64,000 bases of DNA from the NCBI RefSeq assembly GCF_001042655.1, contig NZ_AP012332.1:930001-994000 (forward strand), written 5' to 3'. This document shows, in pieces, positions 38,574 to 47,428 of the stretch (its first letter is position 1; every line of letters starts with the position of its first letter). The position numbers were made by a program, and so were the translations under genes. This DNA comes from Gardnerella vaginalis ATCC 14018 = JCM 11026. Its GTDB lineage: Bacteria; Actinomycetota; Actinomycetes; Actinomycetales; Bifidobacteriaceae. The notes below the pieces were generated by a model. That model searched no databases. It saw nothing but the letters and a program-made list of their open reading frames with translations, and was not told the DNA's origin.

Positions 38574-39411
38574 TATTTGCAATTTTTCATACACTTATCC
38601 ACTTACTTCAAAACCAGCTTTAAGCAAGATAACAATACAGCTAGAATTAGGGAAAATATATGGAGTAATTGGAGCTAACGCTTCAGGTAAATCAAGTCTA
38701 TGCTTATCTCTTAAGGGATATATTCCTCATTTCTATAAGGGAAAATATTCTGGAAAAATACTATTAAACAACACGATTGATTTATTAAAATCTAATGAAT
38801 GTGACAGTGTAGGCTTTGTATTTAGCGCTCCTTTTTCACAGTTAAGTCATATCAAAAAAACTGTATTTGAAGAAATTGCATTCAGCTTAGAAAATCGCAG
38901 TATCCCTATTCAACAAATAGAGAGTCTGGTTACACAAGTTATGCAATTACTTAACATAGAACAACTTGCGCTTCAAAACCCACTAACCCTATCCGGAGGG
39001 CAGGTTCAACGCGTTGCAATCGCGTGCGTTATAGTTAATAATCCAGAAATACTAATTCTTGACGAACCTACTTCACAACTTGATCCAGAAGAAACTAAAA
39101 ATATTTATAATTTTCTACAAAAATACAAAGACGAGGGACATACCGTAATAATTAGTGAACAAGATACAAATTTGTTAGCGGAATATGCAGATAATATCAT
39201 TGTTCTTCAAAATGGTTTTATCACTCATTATGGAAATAAATATGATGTTTTTTATGATGAAACTTTCCCTTCTGACTGTATTGATATTCCAGAAGTTGTC
39301 AAAATTGTGAAAAAGTTACGTAAGTTTGATATCCAAATAACCCCTGACATAACAGATATAGGCGAATTAATAGTTTTATTAAAGGAGAAATGCGATGAGC
39401 ATCGCAATTAA
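38557..39411 (+). CDS. ECF transporter ATPase 1
   Basis: The 284-residue ATPase has Walker A GANASGKSS (about 37-45), signature LSGGQVQRVAIA and Walker B LILDEPTSQLD with the catalytic Glu. The Q-loop position reads VFSAPFSQL, with Ser where Gln is expected (VFQNP). The switch region reads ISEQD, with Gln where His is expected. Both changes affect the ATP site built from this subunit's own Walker motifs. AGGAAGAG precedes the ATG, and both ends overlap neighbouring genes by 17 bases. Confidence 0.88.
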   Translation: MVISYNICNFSYTYPLTSKPALSKITIQLELGKIYGVIGANASGKSSLCLSLKGYIPHFYKGKYSGKILLNNTIDLLKSNECDSVGFVFSAPFSQLSHIKKTVFEEIAFSLENRSIPIQQIESLVTQVMQLLNIEQLALQNPLTLSGGQVQRVAIACVIVNNPEILILDEPTSQLDPEETKNIYNFLQKYKDEGHTVIISEQDTNLLAEYADNIIVLQNGFITHYGNKYDVFYDETFPSDCIDIPEVVKIVKKLRKFDIQITPDITDIGELIVLLKEKCDEHRN

Positions 39412-40240
39412 ATTGAACGATGTAAGTTTTCAATATCCTTCAAATGAAAAAATAAAAAATAAAAATAATGATAAACAAGAAAAATCCTGCAGAATACTAA
39501 ACCACGTAAACATAGAATTCGAAAGTGGTGAATTATGCGCAATAATAGGTAGCAATGGAGCAGGTAAAAGCACTCTCGCCAAAATAATAGACAATTTATT
39601 ACAGCCAACTTCTGGAGACATAACTATTGAAGGAAAACAATATAAGACATTAAAGCAACACGATATTACATCACTCGTTGGTTATATTTTTCAAAACCCA
39701 AATGATCAAATTTTTAACAGCACTGTACATAAAGAAATTACATATGGGATAAAGAATATAAACAATGATCTTTACAGTCGCGTTCTGAATCTTACTGGTT
39801 TAAACGATAAAGAAAATACAAACCCATTTAATTTGTCATTCGCTGAAAGAAAATTTATTAACATTGCATCTGCACTACTAAGAGAACCACATATTATTAT
39901 TATGGATGAAGTGACTGGTGGGTTGGATAAACCACAAAAAATGCGACTTGTAAAAATACTTAATTATTTACATACGATAAATGTAACAGTATTATTTATC
40001 ACCCATGACATGGAATTCGCATACGAAAATTGTCAAAATGCTCTCATACTTGATAACGGAAATGTGTTATACAAAGGGAGCATCGAATCTGCATTCCAGA
40101 ATGTAGAAATAATAAAACGCGCGCATATTGACCAACCAATCATAGTACATATAATGAATGCGCTCGGAATTAACTATATGCATAAAGATAATCCTATACG
40201 TGCTTTAGCTAAATATATTGCGAATCGCAATAATCATTAA
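39395..40240 (+). CDS. ECF transporter ATPase 2 with altered signature motif
   Basis: The 281-residue ATPase has Walker A GSNGAGKST (about 50-58), a normal Q-loop IFQNPNDQ, Walker B IIIMDEVTGGLD with the catalytic Glu, and the switch His in FITHD. The ABC signature, however, reads LSFAERKFINIA instead of LSGGQ. In the heterodimer this loop would face the ATP bound by ATPase 1, whose Q-loop and switch residues are also changed. AAAGGAG precedes the ATG, which lies within the end of the previous gene. Last gene of the ECF operon; no clear terminator follows. Confidence 0.88.
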   Translation: MSIAIKLNDVSFQYPSNEKIKNKNNDKQEKSCRILNHVNIEFESGELCAIIGSNGAGKSTLAKIIDNLLQPTSGDITIEGKQYKTLKQHDITSLVGYIFQNPNDQIFNSTVHKEITYGIKNINNDLYSRVLNLTGLNDKENTNPFNLSFAERKFINIASALLREPHIIIMDEVTGGLDKPQKMRLVKILNYLHTINVTVLFITHDMEFAYENCQNALILDNGNVLYKGSIESAFQNVEIIKRAHIDQPIIVHIMNALGINYMHKDNPIRALAKYIANRNNH

Positions 40241-40285
40241 GGTATATGCAATCAAAAGCATCAAAATATAAACAAAATATCAACA

Positions 40286-43200
40286 TTAAGATGCAATGCG
40301 AATACGCAATGAACATAGTTGGAAAGGACGTAATTCTACATTTAACGCGTCATTATTATTGTGCAAAGCTATAGGCATACCATGCAGCACTGGCATTTCC
40401 ATAAGATCTACCTCTTCAATTGAGGAATAACGCAAGATTTTATTGAGTTTTATTTGCCCATTTGCATATCCACCAGACGGCTCGTGAATACGTAAGATTA
40501 TGTCTCCAGAACAATCGTCAGCTAGCTTAACCCAATCTAATGCAATTAGACCTGAGTTTCTGTGAATCGTAAACAATGGATCGACTTCTGGTAGCATATC
40601 AATAATTGGCGAATTCAAAAAATCAGCTGTACTTAGAACTGAATCCATATTTGCATCAGCAATAAATGACCAAGTAAATTCATGCTTACCTTGATCGGTG
40701 TTAGGATCGGGGTAAAGAGGCGCAGAAAGCAAAGATAATCTGAGCATAGTTCCATAAGATGAAGAATAATCGCCAATAGGAGCAGTATCAGCGCCATAAG
40801 TAGACGAATTTGCAACAGCAACAGCATACGAGGAATCTTCTATGCGAACAAACCTATGTGTGCATGATTCAAACTTTGCATCATCACTACGAGTATTTTT
40901 TACTATTGGCCTTTCAACTAAACCATATTGGCACTCATACTGGGCCTTATCTGAACATACAGATGTTGGCATATCTACTTTTAGAAATTGCTCTTTAGCA
41001 TTCCAATCAACTTGCGCATGGAAATCAAGTCGTTTAACACATGGCTCTAAAATTATACTTGTTTGAATCTTAACATCCTTTTTACATGCCAAGATTTCAA
41101 CAGATACACCGCCCGATAAAAGCTCTTTAACGTCAACAATTGAAGAATCATCAATCTTACGATTCCTCATAAATGCATCTCGCTCAATATCCCATGCGTC
41201 CCACTGATACGGCTCATCTTTTAATATCTCATATTGCGCCATGCGATAACCAGATGGGATTAGCTCACGATTAAATTTAATATCTTCAACAGAAGATACT
41301 GTGCCATCGCGTTCAATAGTCACACTTAAAACACCATTATTAAGAATTACTCCACCATCATTTTTGTGTTTTACAGTTGTTGTATTATTTTTACAGCTTT
41401 CACTACATTGATATAAATTCCAAGCGACCTCATTTTTACCTGTATAAGTCAACAACTTTACATTTTCACGCGCATTAACCGCGTTAACCGTGCTGTTAGC
41501 TTTTACAATCGCATTGGCAATATCTGAAATAATTTTACGTAAACAAGAAATATCTCTAGCATATTCTTCTCTAGCTTGCCTATGAACCCATGCAATAGCA
41601 GAACCTGGAAGAATATCGTGGAACTGGTTCAATAATAAAGTCTTCCAAATTCTAGTAAGCTCATCGTTATTGAAACGATATTCTGGCGCATACACTCGAG
41701 CTAAAACAACAAGATATTCAGCCACACGCAACAATGATTCCTCCATGCGGCAATAACGCTTCATATCTTGCTGAGAAGTAAGAGTTTTTCTATGCAACTC
41801 TAGATAAAGCTCACCCTTGAATACTGGTGTATCACCATTTGAATCGTCAACAATATCTTTTCGTATTTTTTCAAATAACTCATCAGGAGTGCCGAAATCA
41901 ACTCTAGGAGCACCCTCTAAATTACGATCACGCCTAATACGAGCAGTCATTTCGCGAGTAGGCCCTCCACCGCCATCGCCAAAACCGTATAACAATATTG
42001 CGTGATCAGATAAATCTTTATCCAAAAAATTGCGTTGAGAATAAACTAACTCATGCATGCTCACAGATGAAGCATAAGTATTAGATGGAGGAAAATGAGC
42101 TAAAATCCTAGAACCGTCTATTCCTTCCCAAAGGAATGAATGATGTGGGAATTTAGTGGTATCATTCCAAGAAATCTTTTGAGTTAAAAACCAATCAAAT
42201 CCAGCGCGGCGAGCGAGTTGAGGCAATGCGCCAGTATAGCCAAAACTGTCTGGGAGCCAAATGCCATGCGGATCAACACCAAGATGCTCTTTAAAATAGC
42301 GCTTACCAAAAGTCATTTGTCGAATTAAAGATTCACCACATGGCATAATTACATCGGACTCAACCCACATACCACCAACAGGTATAAAACGTCCTTCTTT
42401 AATCCTATTTTTCATACGCTCAAATAAATCGGGATGCTCGTTTTCTAGCCACTCGTATTGTTGAGCAGAACTCATAGCATAAGTAAAATCAGGATCCTCA
42501 TCCATAAGAGCTAAAACGTTAGATATTGTGCGTGCGACTTTCCTGTGCGTCTCGCGCACAGGCCATTGCCAAGCAGAGTCAATATGAGCATGCCCAACAG
42601 CAATATGCCTTAGAGAACTTGCCGCCGCGGGCTGACTTAATACATTAGTCAACATATTACGAGCATTTTGAACAGTAGAAGAATCATGTTCATCATATGC
42701 ATTTAAGGAGCGCTGTAAAGCTTTAGCTAGTTTCCAGTATCGCGGATTATCGTCATTCAATTCTCGCATCAAAGAACTTACAGTCTCAAGATCCATATAA
42801 TAATCAAAAATATTACGATTAAAAACAGTAACGTCAACATACTTCAACATATATTGGCATTCTGTATTTCCAGTCGCACACTCACCTAAATCAGTAGGAG
42901 AAAATGGAGTAGGTCCTTCAACAAATGGATTGTCTGCAGCTTCCAAATATAAAGTAAAATTACCATTTTCATCAATACTAATAGAACGATTATTATGTTC
43001 ATCAATCAATGGAACCCAATGATTACAAGGGTTTACAGCTTTTATAACTCTTCCGTCAACGTTATACACTAATCCTTCAGCTTGAAAACCAGGAAAAAGA
43101 TTCTCAATCCAACCTAAATCAACATTTAGCTCAACTTTGCACCCCTTTACCTTTGAAAGATCAATCGACCCTGATATCTCAAACCACGTTGTGCCCCAAG

Positions 43201-43411
43201 TTGTTCCCCAAACGCTTGGAACATTGAATGAATGAAACACAATATCGTTTCTTTTTAACTTAGAAAAGAATTCGTTAGAAGAAATAGGTTCTCCAGCAAT
43301 CTCATACGCTCGAATTTTACAATGCAATAAAACAGTATTTATATGCGGGTATAAGCGTTGTTGCATAACTCTTGTACAGCGATTTAATTGCTGCTCAGGT
43401 AATAAAAACAT
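40286..43411 (-). CDS. Glycoside hydrolase family 38 alpha-mannosidase
   Basis: The 1041-residue enzyme removes alpha-linked mannose, most likely from N-glycan fragments. The catalytic domain (about 260-560) has the zinc-binding GHAHIDSAWQWP and the nucleophile Asp388 in WLPDSFGYTG, followed by FLTQKISWNDTTKFPHHSF. Long beta-rich C-terminal domains follow, as in bacterial GH38 enzymes. No signal peptide is visible, so it is probably intracellular. The divergent isomerase gene across 426 bp could use the mannose it releases. The ribosome binding site is weak. Confidence 0.93.
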   Translation of the reverse strand: MFLLPEQQLNRCTRVMQQRLYPHINTVLLHCKIRAYEIAGEPISSNEFFSKLKRNDIVFHSFNVPSVWGTTWGTTWFEISGSIDLSKVKGCKVELNVDLGWIENLFPGFQAEGLVYNVDGRVIKAVNPCNHWVPLIDEHNNRSISIDENGNFTLYLEAADNPFVEGPTPFSPTDLGECATGNTECQYMLKYVDVTVFNRNIFDYYMDLETVSSLMRELNDDNPRYWKLAKALQRSLNAYDEHDSSTVQNARNMLTNVLSQPAAASSLRHIAVGHAHIDSAWQWPVRETHRKVARTISNVLALMDEDPDFTYAMSSAQQYEWLENEHPDLFERMKNRIKEGRFIPVGGMWVESDVIMPCGESLIRQMTFGKRYFKEHLGVDPHGIWLPDSFGYTGALPQLARRAGFDWFLTQKISWNDTTKFPHHSFLWEGIDGSRILAHFPPSNTYASSVSMHELVYSQRNFLDKDLSDHAILLYGFGDGGGGPTREMTARIRRDRNLEGAPRVDFGTPDELFEKIRKDIVDDSNGDTPVFKGELYLELHRKTLTSQQDMKRYCRMEESLLRVAEYLVVLARVYAPEYRFNNDELTRIWKTLLLNQFHDILPGSAIAWVHRQAREEYARDISCLRKIISDIANAIVKANSTVNAVNARENVKLLTYTGKNEVAWNLYQCSESCKNNTTTVKHKNDGGVILNNGVLSVTIERDGTVSSVEDIKFNRELIPSGYRMAQYEILKDEPYQWDAWDIERDAFMRNRKIDDSSIVDVKELLSGGVSVEILACKKDVKIQTSIILEPCVKRLDFHAQVDWNAKEQFLKVDMPTSVCSDKAQYECQYGLVERPIVKNTRSDDAKFESCTHRFVRIEDSSYAVAVANSSTYGADTAPIGDYSSSYGTMLRLSLLSAPLYPDPNTDQGKHEFTWSFIADANMDSVLSTADFLNSPIIDMLPEVDPLFTIHRNSGLIALDWVKLADDCSGDIILRIHEPSGGYANGQIKLNKILRYSSIEEVDLMEMPVLHGMPIALHNNNDALNVELRPFQLCSLRIRIAS

Positions 43412-43837
43412 AGTTTCTACACTTCTTTCTTACACAATTAAACATTTATACGTAAATCACGTACACGCAAATCACATACGCATAAATCGCATATCTAACA
43501 TATAAAGACAAAACAAGTATACGATATTAAATCAGTAAAAGTTTATGACAAAAGACAGTAATTAATAAAAATTCATAACTGTTATGAATTTTGGGAAATA
43601 AACCTGAATTTTGCTAACCAAAGTTATAATATTTAATCAGCAAAGAGTAATTGTCCATATATAGTGATGAGCTGTTAGAAACTTCAGAAAATATTAAAGA
43701 TGATATTTTCTAATTGGAATAATTATCTGTAGACAGCATATAAACAGCATAAATGAAGATAGGCAATTATTCATCCCTAACATAACACATGACTCTGTTG
43801 ATTCAATTTTAAAATTACAATCTACGAAAGGACAATA
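43412..43837. other. Divergent control region between mannosidase and isomerase genes
   Basis: No gene in these 426 bases. They hold about three imperfect copies of a TACGCAAATCACA-like unit (43449-43492) and the palindrome at 43568-43592, and thus probably the promoters of both divergent genes. Confidence 0.65.
43568..43592. promoter_or_regulatory. 25-bp palindrome, candidate operator
   Basis: AAAATTCATAAC at 43568-43579 is fully complementary to GTTATGAATTTT at 43581-43592 with one base between. It lies midway between the divergent GH38 and AGE-family genes. The nearby ROK repressor is a candidate binder, but that is inference. Confidence 0.55.
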
Positions 43838-45088
43838 ATGCAAGATTTTGAAACAACTAAATATACGTTTGACACACAAGCCAACAGAATATTCATGGCA
43901 GAACAAACAAAACAATTACTTGATTTCGCAAAAAACTTCCCAACACCAATAGGAGGGTCAGGATGGCTCAACACAGACGGAACACTAGATAAAACACGCG
44001 GAGTACAAACATGGATTACAGCACGAATGACTCATGTTTACTCAATAGGAGAAATGTTAGGATACAAAGAAGCGAATCAACTTGTTGAACGAGGACTCGA
44101 CGGACTATTAGGTCCTTTACACGACAACGAACACGGAGGATGGTATCCACAAGTAAGTTGGAACAAAGAACCTGAAAAAGACAAAATTTGTTACACTCAC
44201 GCATTCGTTATACTAGCCGCATCAAGCGCACTACTAGCAGGACATGAACGAGCAAAACAACTATTAGAAGATGCATTAAAAGTATTCGATAAGTACTTCT
44301 GGAATAATGAAATAGGTTTAACAGTAGACACATGGGATACAAGCTTCAATAAGCTTGATTCTTATCGCGGGCTTAATGCAAACATGCATACAACAGAAGC
44401 ATTTCTTGCAGTAGCTGATAGCACAGGAGATGAAAAATATAGAGAACGCGCAAAGCGCATAATCAGCCACGTAATCAATTGGGCATCTAACAACAATTGG
44501 CGAATACCAGAACATTTCAACGATCAATGGCAAGCAGACTTAGAATATAATAAAGACAAAAAAGATGACCAATTTAAACCATACGGTGCAACACCAGGTC
44601 ATGGAATCGAATGGTCAAGATTAATACTCCAATGGGCATACAGTTACTATAAGGAAGATTGCAAACAGCGAAGAGAAGCATTAAACGCTGCAGAAAATTT
44701 GTTTAACCAAGCATTAAAAGATGGATGGAATGCCGATGGGCAACCAGGTATCGTATACACAACAGATTGGAATGGAAAGCCTATAGTCCACGACCGTATG
44801 CATTGGACACTAGCAGAAGCAATTAATACATCATCAACTCTTTACAGAATCACTAAAAATAAGCAATATGCTACTTGGTATAAAGAATTCTGCAAATATC
44901 TAGACCACTCAGTCATTGATCATTCTAACGGTTCGTGGTTCCATCAACTCGATGATAAAAACAATGTTTTAAATACTGTATGGACAGGAAAATCAGACGC
45001 TTATCATGCTTTCCAATCCACTCTGATTCCATTTATAGATACGACGTGTTCTATAGCAAGTGCTATATACAGAGAGCAACTTGATTAA
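43838..45088 (+). CDS. AGE-family sugar epimerase/isomerase, probable mannose isomerase (YihS-like)
   Basis: The 416-residue alpha/alpha-barrel protein belongs to the N-acylglucosamine 2-epimerase family. The pattern RMTHVYSIGEMLGY, the long loop with GLNANMHTTEAFLA, GHGIEWSRL and RMHWTLAEAI keep the catalytic His/Arg set of the aldose-ketose isomerase branch (YihS, mannose isomerase). In that branch mannose and fructose, or related sugars, are interconverted. Next to an alpha-mannosidase, mannose to fructose is the best guess; GlcNAc 2-epimerase is the alternative. AGGACAATA precedes the ATG. Confidence 0.82.
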   Translation: MQDFETTKYTFDTQANRIFMAEQTKQLLDFAKNFPTPIGGSGWLNTDGTLDKTRGVQTWITARMTHVYSIGEMLGYKEANQLVERGLDGLLGPLHDNEHGGWYPQVSWNKEPEKDKICYTHAFVILAASSALLAGHERAKQLLEDALKVFDKYFWNNEIGLTVDTWDTSFNKLDSYRGLNANMHTTEAFLAVADSTGDEKYRERAKRIISHVINWASNNNWRIPEHFNDQWQADLEYNKDKKDDQFKPYGATPGHGIEWSRLILQWAYSYYKEDCKQRREALNAAENLFNQALKDGWNADGQPGIVYTTDWNGKPIVHDRMHWTLAEAINTSSTLYRITKNKQYATWYKEFCKYLDHSVIDHSNGSWFHQLDDKNNVLNTVWTGKSDAYHAFQSTLIPFIDTTCSIASAIYREQLD

Positions 45089-45116
45089 TAATAAAATATT
45101 GTTAATTTATTAATTT

Positions 45117-45156
45117 AATAATCCACATTGCAATTAAATCTGCAGTGTGGATTATT
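45117..45156. terminator. Terminator after the AGE-family gene
   Basis: AATAATCCACATTGCA at 45117-45132 pairs with TGCAGTGTGGATTATT at 45141-45156 (one G-U pair), loop of 8 bases. It lies between convergent genes. Confidence 0.82.
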
Positions 45157-45266
45157 TCATCACATACACTCCAAATATTTCACAAATACGTATAAAAATA
45201 TAAAAATGAGAAACGTTAAAAAGTAAAGTAAACAGCATTAGGACGTAAATACAATATTGATACACA

Positions 45267-47369
45267 TTATAGAATTTGCGACTGAAGGTCTTTTCGAGCG
45301 CTTTCCATTTTAGTGATTTGACCTAAAAGAGTAAGCTTTTCTTGACCATCAGGAAGCTTACTCATACGAACTTTAAAAGCTCCGATCTTTCGCATAAAAC
45401 CAACGTCTAAAAGCTTAATAAGCAGCTCGTTTGCGTACTTTTGCTCTTCTTCACTAGGAACGCGCAAAAAATCAGATGGTCCGCCTTTAGCACTTTCGCC
45501 ACTATAGTCGTAAGCAGCCGACGAGTTAAGCGAAGAAGCGCTACTTAAGCCCTTGCTTAAAGACAATGGAAGAGGCATTACAGAAAGCTCGTTAATAGCG
45601 CCTTCTAACATAGGGCCAGCAGCTTTAGTTATAATATGAAGCCATAATCCTTGACTTACATTTGAAGTAGGCAATCCCCCAGCTGCCACAAAAGCCTGAA
45701 AAAGCGTTCTAAAAACTGGCGTAATAAAATTATTCAAAGTAAGCTGAGCAAAAAGCTGACTGTTAAACGCTAAAGGAGATTGCATAAGAACAGCCATAAA
45801 TTGCTGCTCACACATAAACACGGAATCGTCAACCTTATAGTAACTTTGATTTTTGTACGCGCTTCTAAGCATAGCTGTTTTTATAGCAGCTTCATTCATG
45901 CTTTGAGAACGCTGATCAAATACGCGAGAATCCGCGGAAACGATAGAAGAATAGCTTTTAGAATAAGCGTCATCGTCTATAACATGCAATCGCCTTCTAT
46001 TAGACTCCACTTCCCTACGCATAACGTCTAAATCAACACCAATATTTCTAACAGCTTTCCTAGTGTACAAGTCCAACAAAGACCTATCTCGAATTTGCGC
46101 AACAAGAGGAGCAACCGCCTTAACAGCACCCATCTGCCCTGTTGCAAAAGACGTGTCAAACTTACGAATAACAGTGTCGATTACAAAATCGTAAAGAGGA
46201 TTAGCGCGTGCAATCAAAGAGCGAACAGCCTCATCTCCCCTTTGAATACGCAAATCACAAGGGTCTAAATTGTTATCTGCAACAGCAACAAAAGTCTGTG
46301 TTAAAAACGCTGAATCTAAGCCAAAAGCATGTAACGCAGCTTTCTGACCTGCAGCATCTCCATCGAAAGTAAAAACAATACGCGAACTAACTTTTTGACC
46401 TTCTACTTTTACAGGCCCCACAAGCTGAATCGCTCCCAAAGAATCGTCTGCAATAAGACGGCGAATAATCTTCGCATGCTCCGCACCAAAAGCCGTTCCA
46501 CAAGTTGCAACAGCAGTATCTACACCAGCTAAATGGCAAGCCATAACATCCGTATAGCCTTCCACAATCACAACTTGACGCTTTTTAACAATATTCGATT
46601 TAGCAATGTCAATTCCATAAAGAACCTGCGTTTTTCTATACAACACAGTATCTGGAGTGTTAATGTACTTTGCACTAATAGAATCGTCGTCATAAAGCTT
46701 TCTAGCGCCAAAACCCAAAGTTCTGCCTGTAGAATCGCGAATAGGCCACGTTAATCTGCCGCGAAAATAATCGTAAATTCCGCGCTGACCTTGGCGCGCT
46801 AAACCTGCGTCCAATAATTCTTGACGAGTAAAACCCTTATTAGACAAATATCTAACTAGAGTATCCCAACTATTCGGCGCATATCCGCAACCAAAACGTT
46901 CACATTGCGCTTGAGTAAAATTACGTCCAGCAAGCAAACTACGAGCTGGAGCTGCTTCTTTAGAGTTGATTTGGGACACGAAAAAACGCTGAGCTTCCTC
47001 ATTTGCTTCTATAAGACGAGCACGCTTAGAACCTGCGTGAGCACTATCTTTACCAGCTTGCGATTGGTCATAATGAACTTCAACGTGGTATCGATCTGCC
47101 AACAGTTCTACTGCCTCGCGAAAATCAATGTTTTCTTTTTGCTCAACATACTTAAAAACATCTCCACCAGCACCGCAACCAAAGCAATGCCAGACACCTA
47201 AGCCTGGACGAACGCTAAAACTAGGCGTTTTTTCATCGTGAAACGGGCAAAGCCCCACAAAAGTACCCGTCCCAGAAGGCTTAAGCGTAACAGTTGCAGA
47301 TACAATATCGTACAAATCTGCAGCAGCGCGCACACGCTCAACGTCTTCTTTTACAATCATTCCAGCCAT
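45267..47369 (-). CDS. dnaG: DNA primase
   Basis: Makes RNA primers at the replication fork. The 700-residue protein has the N-terminal zinc site Cys41-His44-Cys62-Cys65 (LCPFHDEKTPSF...WHCFGCGAGG). It continues with the TOPRIM core with VIVEGYTDV and TFDGDAAGQKAA, and a C-terminal helicase-interacting domain. A second in-frame ATG lies three codons after the first; I keep the longer form. Third gene of a minus-strand alr-dgt-dnaG order that is usual in bifidobacteria. Confidence 0.95.
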   Translation of the reverse strand: MAGMIVKEDVERVRAAADLYDIVSATVTLKPSGTGTFVGLCPFHDEKTPSFSVRPGLGVWHCFGCGAGGDVFKYVEQKENIDFREAVELLADRYHVEVHYDQSQAGKDSAHAGSKRARLIEANEEAQRFFVSQINSKEAAPARSLLAGRNFTQAQCERFGCGYAPNSWDTLVRYLSNKGFTRQELLDAGLARQGQRGIYDYFRGRLTWPIRDSTGRTLGFGARKLYDDDSISAKYINTPDTVLYRKTQVLYGIDIAKSNIVKKRQVVIVEGYTDVMACHLAGVDTAVATCGTAFGAEHAKIIRRLIADDSLGAIQLVGPVKVEGQKVSSRIVFTFDGDAAGQKAALHAFGLDSAFLTQTFVAVADNNLDPCDLRIQRGDEAVRSLIARANPLYDFVIDTVIRKFDTSFATGQMGAVKAVAPLVAQIRDRSLLDLYTRKAVRNIGVDLDVMRREVESNRRRLHVIDDDAYSKSYSSIVSADSRVFDQRSQSMNEAAIKTAMLRSAYKNQSYYKVDDSVFMCEQQFMAVLMQSPLAFNSQLFAQLTLNNFITPVFRTLFQAFVAAGGLPTSNVSQGLWLHIITKAAGPMLEGAINELSVMPLPLSLSKGLSSASSLNSSAAYDYSGESAKGGPSDFLRVPSEEEQKYANELLIKLLDVGFMRKIGAFKVRMSKLPDGQEKLTLLGQITKMESARKDLQSQIL

Positions 47370-47428
47370 AATCTCTAGCTTATCGCAAGCCAGCGGCTAT
47401 AAAACACTCGCGCAAGATAAATGCAAAT

